Notes: a model not told the origin generated them from the letters alone. Positions 6,594 to 16,323 are shown, counted from the stretch's first letter. The stretch: DNA of 16,405 nt from Alphaproteobacteria bacterium (GCA_005883445.1 VAZL01000065.1:1-16405), one strand, 5' to 3'. Translations and numbers: made by a program.

Positions 6594-7081
6594 AGCTCAA
6601 CGAACTGGCCGATCGTCCGGGCGCGCGCAAGAAACGTCTCCGCATCGGCCGCGGCATCGGCTCCGGGATGGGCAAGACCGGCGGCCGCGGCGGCAAAGGC
6701 CAGACCGCGCGCGCCGGTGCGCGGATCAAAGGCTTTGAAGGCGGCCAGATGCCGCTGCATCGGCGGCTGCCGAAGCGCGGCTTTCGCAATACGCCGTTCG
6801 CGCGCAAGCTCAACGAAGTCAATCTCGGCAAGGTTCAGGCGGCGATCGATGCCGGCAAGCTCGATGCGGCTGTGACCGTGGATGCCGCGGCTTTGGTGAA
6901 GGCGGGCGTGCTGAGAAGGGCCAAAGACGGCGTCCGGTTGCTCGGATCCGGCGAAATCAAGGCCAAGGTCGCTTTCTCGGTCTGGGGGGCGTCCAGATCG
7001 GCGGTGGCGGCGGTGGAGAAGGCGGGCGGGTCGGTGACCCTGCTGGCGCCGAAGCGGGAGACGGGCGAACAGGCCGCCTGA
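6590..7081 (+). CDS. rplO: 50S ribosomal protein L15
   Basis: L15 is a late-assembly protein of the large subunit with a long Gly/Arg-rich N-terminal extension that threads into 23S rRNA. The 163-residue product starts MKLNELADRPGARKKRLRIG and shows the L15 signature RIGRGIGSGMGKTGGRGGKGQ (about 17-37), then FEGGQMPLHRRLPKRGF (about 49-65). Its length is normal. The ATG overlaps the rpmD stop by 4 bases, with GGGAG upstream as ribosome-binding site. Confidence 0.97.
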   Translation: MKLNELADRPGARKKRLRIGRGIGSGMGKTGGRGGKGQTARAGARIKGFEGGQMPLHRRLPKRGFRNTPFARKLNEVNLGKVQAAIDAGKLDAAVTVDAAALVKAGVLRRAKDGVRLLGSGEIKAKVAFSVWGASRSAVAAVEKAGGSVTLLAPKRETGEQAA

Positions 7082-7083
7082 TG

Positions 7084-7093
7084 CCTATATAGG
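7084..7093. other. CCTATATAGG palindrome in the rplO-secY gap
   Basis: A perfect 10-bp palindrome starts 2 bases after the rplO stop. It is an AT-rich island in GC-rich surroundings and could look like a -10 box, but no -35 element sits 16-18 bases upstream. It may simply be chance. Confidence 0.3.
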
Positions 7094-7160
7094 ACGGGGC
7101 GCACGCGCGCCTCGAGCGAGCGGTCGGTGTGTTCGGGGGCGCAACGGGAGCTTCAGACCT

Positions 7161-8492
7161 ATGGTCTCTGCAGCAGAACAACTCGCCGCCAATCTTAATT
7201 TCTCGGCGCTCGCCAAGGCCGAGGAACTCAAGAAGCGGATCTGGTTTACGCTCGGCGCGCTCCTGGTCTATCGGCTCGGCACCTATATCCCGCTGCCCGG
7301 CATCGATCCTTCGGCCTGGGACCAGATCTTCCGCTCGCAGGCCGGCGGCATTCTCGGCATGTTCAACATGTTTTCCGGCGGCGGCATCCACCGGATGGCG
7401 ATCTTCGCCCTCAATATCATGCCGTACATTTCGGCCTCGATCATCATCCAGCTGATGACCACGGTGTCGCCCACGCTCGAGCAGCTCAAGAAGGAGGGCG
7501 AGCAGGGGCGCAAGGTCATGAACCAATATACGCGCTACCTCACGGTGCTGCTGGCGGCGTTCCAATCTTATGGCATCTCGGTCGGCCTCGAAGGGGCCGG
7601 CAACGTCGTGTCCGACCCCGGCTGGTTCTTTCGCATCGAGACGGTGATCACGCTCACCGGCGGGACCATGTTCCTCATGTGGCTCGGCGAGCAGGTCACC
7701 TCGCGCGGCATCGGCAACGGCATCTCGCTCATCATTCTCTCGGGCATCGTGGCGGAGTTGCCATCGGCGATCGCGGGAACGCTCGAACTCGGCCGTCAAG
7801 GCGCGCTATCGACGGGACTGATCCTGGTGGTGCTGGTGACGGTGGTCGCCGTGATCGCCTTTATCGTGTTCATGGAGCGGGCGCAGCGTCGGCTGCTGAT
7901 CCAGTATCCTAAACGTCAGGTCGGCAACCGCATGTTCGAGGGGCAGTCCTCCCATTTGCCGCTCAAGCTCAACACCTCGGGCGTGATCCCGCCGATCTTC
8001 GCCTCTTCGCTGCTGTTGTTGCCGACGACGGTCGCCAACTTCAATGCCGGCCAAGGCCCGGATTGGTTCGTCGCCGTCACCACCCAGCTCGGCCATGGAC
8101 GGCCGCTGTTCCTGATCCTCTATATCGGGCTCATCGTCTTCTTCGCCTTTTTCTATACGGCGATCGTGTTCAACCCGACGGAAACCGCGGAGAACTTGAA
8201 GAAGCACGGCGGCTTCATCCCCGGCATTCGGCCGGGCGAGCGCACGGCGGAGTACATTGACTATGTGCTCTCGCGCATCACCGTCATCGGCGCGGGCTAC
8301 CTCGCCCTCGTTTGCCTGTTGCCCGAGATCCTGATCTCTTACGCGGCCGTACCGTTTTATTTCGGCGGCACCTCGCTCTTGATCGTGGTCAGCGTGACCA
8401 TGGACACGGTGGCGCAAATCCAGGGCTACTTGTTGGCGCACCAGTATGAAGGACTAATCAAGCGATCGAAGCTGCGGGGGCGGCGTAGATGA
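7161..8492 (+). CDS. secY: Preprotein translocase subunit SecY
   Basis: SecY is the protein-conducting channel of the inner membrane and works with SecE, SecG and SecA. The 443-residue product has the ten-segment layout, with the first membrane segment near residues 27-45. The plug region GGILGMFNMFSGGGI is at 62-76 and the lateral-gate helix near 77-99. The loop/helix GTMFLMWLGEQVTSRGIGNGISLII is at 168-192, the cytosolic loop with FERAQRR-like MERAQRRLLIQYPKRQ at 238-253, and the SecA-contacting loop NLKKHGGFIPGIRPGERT at 345-362. GGGAG (7146-7150) precedes the ATG. The 79-base gap after rplO contains a CCTATATAGG palindrome (7084-7093). Its stop overlaps the adk ATG by 4 bases. Confidence 0.98.
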   Translation: MVSAAEQLAANLNFSALAKAEELKKRIWFTLGALLVYRLGTYIPLPGIDPSAWDQIFRSQAGGILGMFNMFSGGGIHRMAIFALNIMPYISASIIIQLMTTVSPTLEQLKKEGEQGRKVMNQYTRYLTVLLAAFQSYGISVGLEGAGNVVSDPGWFFRIETVITLTGGTMFLMWLGEQVTSRGIGNGISLIILSGIVAELPSAIAGTLELGRQGALSTGLILVVLVTVVAVIAFIVFMERAQRRLLIQYPKRQVGNRMFEGQSSHLPLKLNTSGVIPPIFASSLLLLPTTVANFNAGQGPDWFVAVTTQLGHGRPLFLILYIGLIVFFAFFYTAIVFNPTETAENLKKHGGFIPGIRPGERTAEYIDYVLSRITVIGAGYLALVCLLPEILISYAAVPFYFGGTSLLIVVSVTMDTVAQIQGYLLAHQYEGLIKRSKLRGRRR

Positions 8493-9301
8493 GGTTGATA
8501 CTGCTCGGCCCGCCGGGGGCCGGCAAAGGCACGCAGGCGCAGCGGCTCGTCGCCAAGCATGGTCTGGTGCAGCTTTCGACCGGCGAGATGCTGCGCGCCG
8601 CGGCCGAGGCCGGCACGCCGATCGGCGTGCGCGCCCAGGAGATGATGGCGCGCGGCGAACTTGTGCCCGACGACATGGTGGTGGCGATCGTCTCCGCGCG
8701 CATCGAGGAGCCCGATGCACGCAGGGGCTTCATCCTGGACGGTTTCCCGCGCACGGTGCCGCAGGCGCATGCGCTCGATCGCATGCTCAAGGAGAAGGGC
8801 TGCGAGCTCGACGCCGTCATCGAGCTCAAGGTGGACGAGGGCGTCCTGCTCAAACGCATCGAGAAGCGGATCGCGGAGACGAAGGCGCGGGGCGAGACGT
8901 TGCGCGCCGACGATGATCCGGAGGTGTTGCACCGGCGGCTCTTGGCCTACCGCGATCAGACCGCGCCGCTCGCCACGTATTACCAGCTTCAGAGCGTGTT
9001 GCGCTCGGTCGACGGCATGGCGCCGATCCCGCAGGTGGGAAGCGCCATCGATCGGGTGCTTCGCGGTGCGGCCGTCAAGAAGCCGCCGGCGAGGGCGCCG
9101 GAGAAACGAGCCAAGACCTCGGCGGGCAAGGGCGGCAAGCGCAGCGGTCGGGGAACGAGTACCGCTGGGGTCAAAAACGCGGCCCGCAAACCGTTGAAAA
9201 CGAAGGCCAACACCGCCAAATCGGGCGGGCGCAAGGGCGCCGGCCGCAAGGCGCCTGCGCGCAAAAGCCCTTCCCGCCGGAGGTTGACGAAACGCCGTTG
9301 A
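8489..9301 (+). CDS. adk: Adenylate kinase with a basic histone-H1-like C-terminal tail
   Basis: Adenylate kinase interconverts ATP + AMP and 2 ADP in the cytoplasm. Residues 1 to about 194 form a complete short-LID enzyme: P-loop GPPGAGKGT (7-15), AMP-binding STGEMLRA (30-37), the GFPRT motif (85-89), and the LID segment with arginines at about 123-150 and no zinc cysteines. The tail, residues 195-270, is low complexity, with 15 Lys and 13 Arg in 76 residues and a single Glu, mixed with Ala, Gly, Pro, Ser and Thr. It resembles histone H1 or AlgP-like tails. The gene is coupled to secY by ATGA, and adk after secY is the alphaproteobacterial order. The kinase call is firm; a nucleic-acid-binding role for the tail is inference. 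Confidence 0.96.
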   Translation: MRLILLGPPGAGKGTQAQRLVAKHGLVQLSTGEMLRAAAEAGTPIGVRAQEMMARGELVPDDMVVAIVSARIEEPDARRGFILDGFPRTVPQAHALDRMLKEKGCELDAVIELKVDEGVLLKRIEKRIAETKARGETLRADDDPEVLHRRLLAYRDQTAPLATYYQLQSVLRSVDGMAPIPQVGSAIDRVLRGAAVKKPPARAPEKRAKTSAGKGGKRSGRGTSTAGVKNAARKPLKTKANTAKSGGRKGAGRKAPARKSPSRRRLTKRR

Positions 9302-9313
9302 ATCCATTAATAA
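9284..9313 (+). promoter_or_regulatory. Candidate promoter for rpsM-rpsK-rpoA-rplQ, inside the adk 3' end
   Basis: TTGACG at 9284-9289 matches the alphaproteobacterial -35 well. The only AT-rich patch nearby, CATTAATAA, lies 16-18 bases downstream and offers ATTAAT (9306-9311, 4 of 6 to TATAAT) or TAATAA (9308-9313). It would start transcription near 9320 and leave a 5' leader of about 125 bases before rpsM. The -10 is imperfect. Confidence 0.4.
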
Positions 9314-9334
9314 CCCGCATCCAAGTTGAGAGGT

Positions 9335-9384
9335 CGAACGATACCGGGCCCTGGGGAACGGGGAGGGTGTCGCGTTATCGTTTG
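9335..9384 (+). promoter_or_regulatory. Inverted repeat in the adk-rpsM leader
   Basis: CGAACGATA (9335-9343) pairs with TATCGTTTG (9376-9384): 9 pairs including one G-U, around a 32-base G-rich loop. It lies in the 145-base gap between adk and rpsM, downstream of the candidate promoter, so it would be in the 5' leader of the rpsM transcript. In other bacteria the alpha operon is controlled by a ribosomal protein binding a structured leader; whether this element does so is unknown. Confidence 0.35.
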
Positions 9385-9446
9385 CGAACCGCCCTCGTGA
9401 GGAGCGCCGGCCGCTGCGCTTGCGCCTGCAATAGGAGTGACTAGCT

Positions 9447-9821
<375 letters not shown>

Positions 9822-9889
9822 GTTGACGTAGTCTGCTGCGTGGTCACAGCACCAGTCATCGGCCCGGCCGAGCTGCGAGAGGATGAAGA

Positions 9890-10279
9890 ATGGGCAAAGA
9901 AGCCACCCGCGTTCGCAAACGCGAGCGCAAGAATATCGCTTCCGGAGTCGCGCATGTGAACGCGACCTTCAATAACACCATGATCACCATTACGGACGCG
10001 CAAGGAAACACCATCGCCTGGTCGTCTGCCGGCACCATGGGCTTCAAGGGCTCGAGAAAATCGACGCCCTACGCAGCGCAGGTGGCGGCCGAGGACGCCG
10101 CCAAGAAGGCACAGGAGCACGGCATGCGCACCCTCGAAGTCGAGGTCGCGGGCCCGGGCTCCGGCCGTGAATCGGCGTTGCGCTCGCTGCAGTCGGCCGG
10201 CTTCACCATCACCTCCATCCGCGACGTGACGCCGATACCACACAACGGCTGCCGTCCACGCAAGAGGCGCCGAGTATGA
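9890..10279 (+). CDS. rpsK: 30S ribosomal protein S11
   Basis: S11 forms part of the platform near the E site and the Shine-Dalgarno helix. The 129-residue product starts MGKEATRVRKRERKNIASGVAHVNATFNNTMITITDAQGN (in pieces typical of S11) and ends in the family signature SIRDVTPIPHNGCRPRKRRRV. The length is exact. GAGAGGA precedes the ATG. As in other alphaproteobacteria, rpsD is not between rpsK and rpoA. The stop overlaps an ATG at 10276 that is in frame with rpoA, but that is probably not the rpoA start. Confidence 0.98.
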   Translation: MGKEATRVRKRERKNIASGVAHVNATFNNTMITITDAQGNTIAWSSAGTMGFKGSRKSTPYAAQVAAEDAAKKAQEHGMRTLEVEVAGPGSGRESALRSLQSAGFTITSIRDVTPIPHNGCRPRKRRRV

Positions 10280-10297
10280 CAGACGATGTTCTCATTG

Positions 10298-10320
10298 GGC
10301 GGACTCCAGAGGAGTCCGCC
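10298..10320 (+). promoter_or_regulatory. Perfect 10-bp hairpin in the rpsK-rpoA leader
   Basis: GGCGGACTCC (10298-10307), loop AGA, GGAGTCCGCC (10311-10320) form a perfect 10-bp stem 18 bases after the rpsK stop. No U-run follows, so it is not an ordinary intrinsic terminator. It may be an RNA-stability or processing element, an attenuator, or a translational control element for rpoA. A GGAAATTCC near-palindrome follows at 10327-10335. Confidence 0.7.
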
Positions 10321-10352
10321 GCTGTAGGAAATTCCCCCGGGGCGGAGTGGGG

Positions 10353-10373
10353 GGCGCGGCCCGCCGCCGCGCC
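10353..10373 (+). promoter_or_regulatory. Second hairpin, just before the rpoA start
   Basis: GGCGCGGC (10353-10360), loop CCGCC, GCCGCGCC (10366-10373) form a perfect all-GC 8-bp stem ending 22 bases before the GTG start of rpoA. A tiny GGCA/TGCC stem (10381-10384 with 10389-10392) lies between it and the start. The structure could control access to the weak AAAGG ribosome-binding site at 10378-10382. Confidence 0.6.
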
Positions 10374-10395
10374 GCACAAAGGCATGGGTGCCAAC

Positions 10396-11508
10396 GTGAC
10401 GATCCAGAAGAACTGGCAGGAACTGATCCGACCGAACAAGCTCCAGGTGGCGGCAGGCGCCGATCCCAAGCGCGAAGCCACCGTGGTTGCCGAGCCGCTC
10501 GAGCGCGGTTTCGGCGTGACGCTGGGCAATGCGCTGCGACGCATCTTGCTGTCGTCGCTGCAAGGAGCGGCGGTGCAGTCGGTTCATATCGACGGGGTGT
10601 TGCACGAGTTCTCCTCGATCCCCGGCGTGCGCGAGGACGTGACCGACATCGTGCTCAACATCAAGGACATCGCCATCAAAATGCAGGGCGACGGACCCAA
10701 GCGCATGGTGGTGAAGAAGCAAGGACCGGGCACGGTCACCGCCGGCGATATTCAGACCGTGGGCGACATCGTCGTGCTCAACCCCGATCTCGTGCTGTGT
10801 ACGCTGGACGAGGGCGCCGAGATCCGCATGGAGTTCACGGTCAATACCGGGAAGGGCTATGTCCCCACCGAGCGTAACCGTCCCGAGGACGCGCCGATCG
10901 GACTGATCCCGGTCGACAGTCTCTATTCGCCGGTGCGCAAGGTCTCCTACAAAGTCGAGAATACCCGCGAAGGCCAGATTCTCGATTACGACAAGTTGAC
11001 GATGCAGATCGAGACCAACGGTGCGGTCAGTCCGGACGACGCGGTCGCTTACGCCGCGCGCATCCTGCAGGACCAGCTCAACGTCTTCGTCAACTTCGAG
11101 GAGCCGCGCAAGGAGGTTGTGGCCGAGGCCATTCCCGACCTCGCCTTCAACCCGGCCTTCCTCAAGAAGGTGGACGAGCTCGAGCTGTCGGTGCGTTCGG
11201 CCAACTGTCTGAAGAACGACAACATCGTCTATATCGGCGACCTCGTGCAGAAGAGCGAAGCGGAAATGCTCCGCACCCCGAACTTCGGCCGCAAGTCGCT
11301 CAACGAGATCAAGGAAGTGCTGGCCCAGATGGGTCTGCATCTCGGCATGGAAGTGCCGGGCTGGCCGCCGGAGAACATCGACGAGCTCGCCAAGCGTCGC
11401 TGTGCCTTGTGCGGAGTACGCGCATGCGTCACGCTAACGCCCATCGCAAGCTCAATCGCACCAGCGAGCATCGCCGTGCGATGTTCGCCAACATGGCGGC
11501 AGCGCTGA
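10396..11508 (+). CDS. rpoA: RNA polymerase alpha subunit, with an altered C-terminus
   Basis: Alpha dimerises to nucleate RNA polymerase assembly and binds UP elements and activators through its C-terminal domain. The N-terminal domain (about 1-235) shows PLERGFGVTLGNALRRILLSSL (34-55), the dimer region, and GYVPTERNRPEDAPIGLIPVDSLYSPVRKVSY. The C-terminal domain (about 250-332) has ELELSVRSANCLKNDNI and TPNFGRKSLNEIKEVL. I chose the GTG at 10396 because it gives the rhizobial start MTIQKNWQELIRPNK. The frame is open back to an ATG at 10276 that would add 40 residues through the hairpin region. After IDELAKR (residue 334) the usual FEDHY-stop is missing, and the frame runs on for 36 residues (RCALCGVRACVTL...), overlapping rplQ by 85 bases. 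Confidence 0.93.
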   Translation: MTIQKNWQELIRPNKLQVAAGADPKREATVVAEPLERGFGVTLGNALRRILLSSLQGAAVQSVHIDGVLHEFSSIPGVREDVTDIVLNIKDIAIKMQGDGPKRMVVKKQGPGTVTAGDIQTVGDIVVLNPDLVLCTLDEGAEIRMEFTVNTGKGYVPTERNRPEDAPIGLIPVDSLYSPVRKVSYKVENTREGQILDYDKLTMQIETNGAVSPDDAVAYAARILQDQLNVFVNFEEPRKEVVAEAIPDLAFNPAFLKKVDELELSVRSANCLKNDNIVYIGDLVQKSEAEMLRTPNFGRKSLNEIKEVLAQMGLHLGMEVPGWPPENIDELAKRRCALCGVRACVTLTPIASSIAPASIAVRCSPTWRQR

Positions 11509-11858
11509 TCAAGCACGAGCAGATCGTGACTACTTTGCCGAAAGCGAAAGACTTGCGGCCGATCATCGAGAAACTGGTCACGCTCGGAAAGCGTGGCGAC
11601 CTGCACGCGCGCCGCCAGGCGATCGCGCAGATGCGCGACATCGCCATGGTCAAGAAGCTGTTCGAGGTGCTCGGTCCCCGCTACAAGGACCGCAACGGCG
11701 GCTATACCCGCGTGCTCAAGGCTGGCTTCCGCTACGGCGATTCCGCTCCCGTCGCGGTCATCGAATTCGTCGATCGCGACGTGGAGGCGAAGGGGCAGGA
11801 CTCGGGGCCGGTGCAAGCGCAGGCCGAAGCCGAGACCGAAGCGCCGGCGCCGGCGTGA
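11424..11858 (+). CDS. rplQ: 50S ribosomal protein L17
   Basis: L17 lies at the exit side of the large subunit. The 144-residue product starts MRHANAHRKLNRTSEHRRAMFANMAAALIKHEQIVTT (in pieces; the L17 N-terminus and signature), continues with AKDLRPIIEKLVTLGKRGDLHARRQAI, and has the ending GGYTRVLKAGFRYGDSAPVAVIEFVDRD. It carries the alphaproteobacterial acidic/Ala-rich tail. GGAG at 11413-11416 with 7 bases of spacing fixes the ATG at 11424. The first 85 bases also encode the runaway end of rpoA in another frame. In most relatives I recall, rpoA ends before rplQ. Confidence 0.97.
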   Translation: MRHANAHRKLNRTSEHRRAMFANMAAALIKHEQIVTTLPKAKDLRPIIEKLVTLGKRGDLHARRQAIAQMRDIAMVKKLFEVLGPRYKDRNGGYTRVLKAGFRYGDSAPVAVIEFVDRDVEAKGQDSGPVQAQAEAETEAPAPA

Positions 11859-11889
11859 CGATGCAAGCAAGGTGACGGAACGAGAGGGT

Positions 11890-11915
11890 TGCGCGTCTAC
11901 TTCCTTCGGCGCGCA
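11890..11915. terminator. Possible hairpin at the convergent rplQ / methyltransferase-like gene ends
   Basis: TGCGCGTC (11890-11897) can pair with GGCGCGCA (11908-11915), 8 pairs with one G-U and a 10-base loop. It spans the stop of the - strand gene and lies 31 bases after the rplQ stop. Neither side has a U-run, so if it ends transcription it does so weakly or in both directions. No better terminator is visible in the 38-base gap. Confidence 0.25.
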
Positions 11916-13528
11916 TCCTTGCCGATCACGTCGTAGACATCGGCCGGCGCGAAATCATCGGTGATGACATCGCCGTTTGCTGCCTGCAAGCGCGGCTGCT
12001 CCAGACGCCGCCGCAAAATCTGCGGTAACGGAAAGCGAAAGCCGTGGCGCTCCTGGAGCGTCGCGGCCCTGCGTTCCAGCGTGCGCGGGTCGAGCGGCGA
12101 AGCGCTGGCGACCGCGATCACTTCGCCGACCCCGCTCGGATAGAGATCGAGCGCCGCAAAGACCTCGCCCAGCGTCTTTACGGTCGAGGCATAAAGCTTG
12201 CTGCCGTCATGGACGTTGAACGCGGCGGCACCGCCGGGGGTGAGGCGCTGCTTGACCAGCGTATAGAACTCCCGCGTGAGCAGATGAAACGGCACGTAGC
12301 CGCCGCGATAGGCGTCGAGCAGGATCAAATCGTAGAGTTCGTCGTTGCGGCTGAGGAACACCCGTCCATCGCCGGCGCGATAGCGCATGCGCTCGGTCTC
12401 GCGCAGGCCGAAATAGGTCTTGGCGGCGGTGATGACGCCGGGGTCGATCTCCACCGTGGTGATCGCAGCCTCCGGCATGAAGCGCCCGAGATACGTGGAG
12501 ATCGAGCCGCCGCCGAGCCCGAGCATCAGGATTTTCCGCGCCGTCTCGGGATAGATGGTCGCGATCGTCATCACCTGCGCGTAGCGCAGCGGCAGATCGT
12601 CCGGGTCGAGAAGGTTGCTCACCGATTCGGTGTAGTCCCAGCCCTTGAGCTGGAACGACATCACGAGCTGGTGCCCGCGCTTGGTGATGAAGACGTCGTT
12701 ATAGGCCGTTTCGATGTGGGCGAGCCGGCCGTCGGCACGCTCGAGCATGCTCGCGCGAACGGCCTCGTCGATGAGATTGTCGGCGCGGCCGGCAGGCGCC
12801 GTGGACACGGCAAGCGCAACGACCACGAGGACGCTGCCGGCGGGGCGGTGCAGGCGGGCCAGCGCCAGCAGCGCCAAACCCGCGGCTAATCCGAGCGCGC
12901 CGAGCGTGAGCGTGATTGCGCGCGAGCCGATCGTCGGAATGAGGAAGAAGGTTGTGCCCAGCGTGCCGACGATCGCGCCTGCGGTCGAGATGCCGTAGAC
13001 GGCGCCCGATACCCGGCCGGAGCGTTGCGCCGAGCGCAAGAGCAGCCGGATGGCGAAGGGCGAATACATGCCGAGAAAGGTCACCGGGAAGAACATGAGG
13101 GCGAGCGCGGCGATCAGGCTGCCGGCGCGAATGTCGTCGACGCCGGCGAGCACGAATTCGAGAATGGCTTGGGCGAAGCTCGGCAGCGCCAGGAGATAGA
13201 GCGATCCGACGATGACGGTGAGGGCAAGCACCGCGAGCGAGGCGGTGCGGTCGGCGAGCGTACCGCCGAGAAAATAGCCGGCGGTGAGGGCAATCAGCAC
13301 GGTCGAGATCAGCGCCGCCCAGGTATAGATGCCGCCGCCGAAATACGGGTTGAGGTAGCGCGAGCCCAGCATTTCGAAGCTCATCACGATCGCGCCGGTG
13401 ATGAAGGCGGCGGCGTAGATCATCACCGTGGCGGCGGCATGCGACGAGCCGGCGGTCGATTCGGCATGGGGACGCTGCACGAGGGCCTCGGGAGGGAAGG
13501 GGAGAGACGGGACCAGTTTAGGCGTCAT
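11897..13528 (-). CDS. Membrane protein fused to a spermidine-synthase-like domain
   Basis: The 543-residue product has two parts. Residues about 34-247 hold roughly seven hydrophobic helices, the first at about 36-54 with SFEMLGSRYLNPYFG just after it, so this part is in the inner membrane. Residues about 265-535 form a Rossmann-type aminopropyl/methyltransferase domain: LMLGLGGGSIS (334-344), acidic VEID (359-362), AGDGRVFL (385-392), DAYRGG (405-410) and TDDFAPAD (523-530). This matches the widespread 'fused spermidine synthase-like' family, whose substrate is generally unknown; true polyamine synthesis is unproven. I chose the ATG at 13528 because AAGG lies 6 bases upstream. The gene is convergent with rplQ and divergent from the protease gene. 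Confidence 0.85.
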   Translation of the reverse strand: MTPKLVPSLPFPPEALVQRPHAESTAGSSHAAATVMIYAAAFITGAIVMSFEMLGSRYLNPYFGGGIYTWAALISTVLIALTAGYFLGGTLADRTASLAVLALTVIVGSLYLLALPSFAQAILEFVLAGVDDIRAGSLIAALALMFFPVTFLGMYSPFAIRLLLRSAQRSGRVSGAVYGISTAGAIVGTLGTTFFLIPTIGSRAITLTLGALGLAAGLALLALARLHRPAGSVLVVVALAVSTAPAGRADNLIDEAVRASMLERADGRLAHIETAYNDVFITKRGHQLVMSFQLKGWDYTESVSNLLDPDDLPLRYAQVMTIATIYPETARKILMLGLGGGSISTYLGRFMPEAAITTVEIDPGVITAAKTYFGLRETERMRYRAGDGRVFLSRNDELYDLILLDAYRGGYVPFHLLTREFYTLVKQRLTPGGAAAFNVHDGSKLYASTVKTLGEVFAALDLYPSGVGEVIAVASASPLDPRTLERRAATLQERHGFRFPLPQILRRRLEQPRLQAANGDVITDDFAPADVYDVIGKDARRRK

Positions 13529-13551
13529 CCGAGGCCTTGTTCCATAGGCGC

Positions 13552-13566
13552 GGCGGCCTTGCCGCC
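13552..13566. repeat. Inverted repeat in the divergent intergenic region
   Basis: GGCGGC (13552-13557), CTT, GCCGCC (13561-13566) is a perfect 6-bp inverted repeat 23 bases upstream of the - strand gene start. It directly abuts the tandem 16-bp repeats that follow. Confidence 0.5.
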
Positions 13567-13598
13567 CCCTTCATTGGCCGCGCCCTTCATTTGCCGCG
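13567..13598. repeat. Two 16-bp tandem direct repeats in the divergent promoter region
   Basis: CCCTTCATTGGCCGCG (13567-13582) is followed at once by CCCTTCATTTGCCGCG (13583-13598); 15 of 16 bases are identical. They lie in the 113-base gap between two divergent genes and could be paired operator sites or a recent slippage duplication. Confidence 0.75.
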
Positions 13599-13614
13599 AC
13601 CGTGGGCTTATATC
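13586..13614 (+). promoter_or_regulatory. Weak candidate promoter for the Do-type protease gene
   Basis: TTCATT (13586-13591) and TATATC (13609-13614) are 17 bases apart. The -10 matches the consensus at 4 of 6 positions and the -35 at only 3. Transcription would start about 20 bases before the ATG at 13642. The match is poor, and the call rests mainly on position in a divergent gap. Confidence 0.22.
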
Positions 13615-13641
13615 TGGCCTCGCTCGAATCTGGATTGGCCC

Positions 13642-16319
<2,678 letters not shown>

Positions 16320-16323
<4 letters not shown>

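Noticed and set aside
9823..9828. TTGACG just after rpsM as a -35 box for rpsK
   Set aside because: No -10-like sequence appears 16-18 bases downstream.
10276..10395. rpoA starting at the ATG that overlaps the rpsK stop, adding 40 residues
   Set aside because: The ATGA overlap looks attractive, but the added residues have no RpoA similarity, contain the hairpin sequences, and the family start MTIQKNWQEL is at the GTG 10396. Protein N-terminal data could reverse this.
10069..11340. A 423-codon open frame on the - strand
   Set aside because: It is antisense to rpoA and the end of rpsK; no family is recognisable.
11335..11424. A single-base indel that would restore the normal rpoA end
   Set aside because: None of the three frames after LAKR gives FEDHY or a close variant, so a simple one-base error cannot explain the altered end.
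12044..12889. A 281-codon + strand frame inside the membrane fusion gene
   Set aside because: It is the antisense shadow of a well-supported - strand gene.
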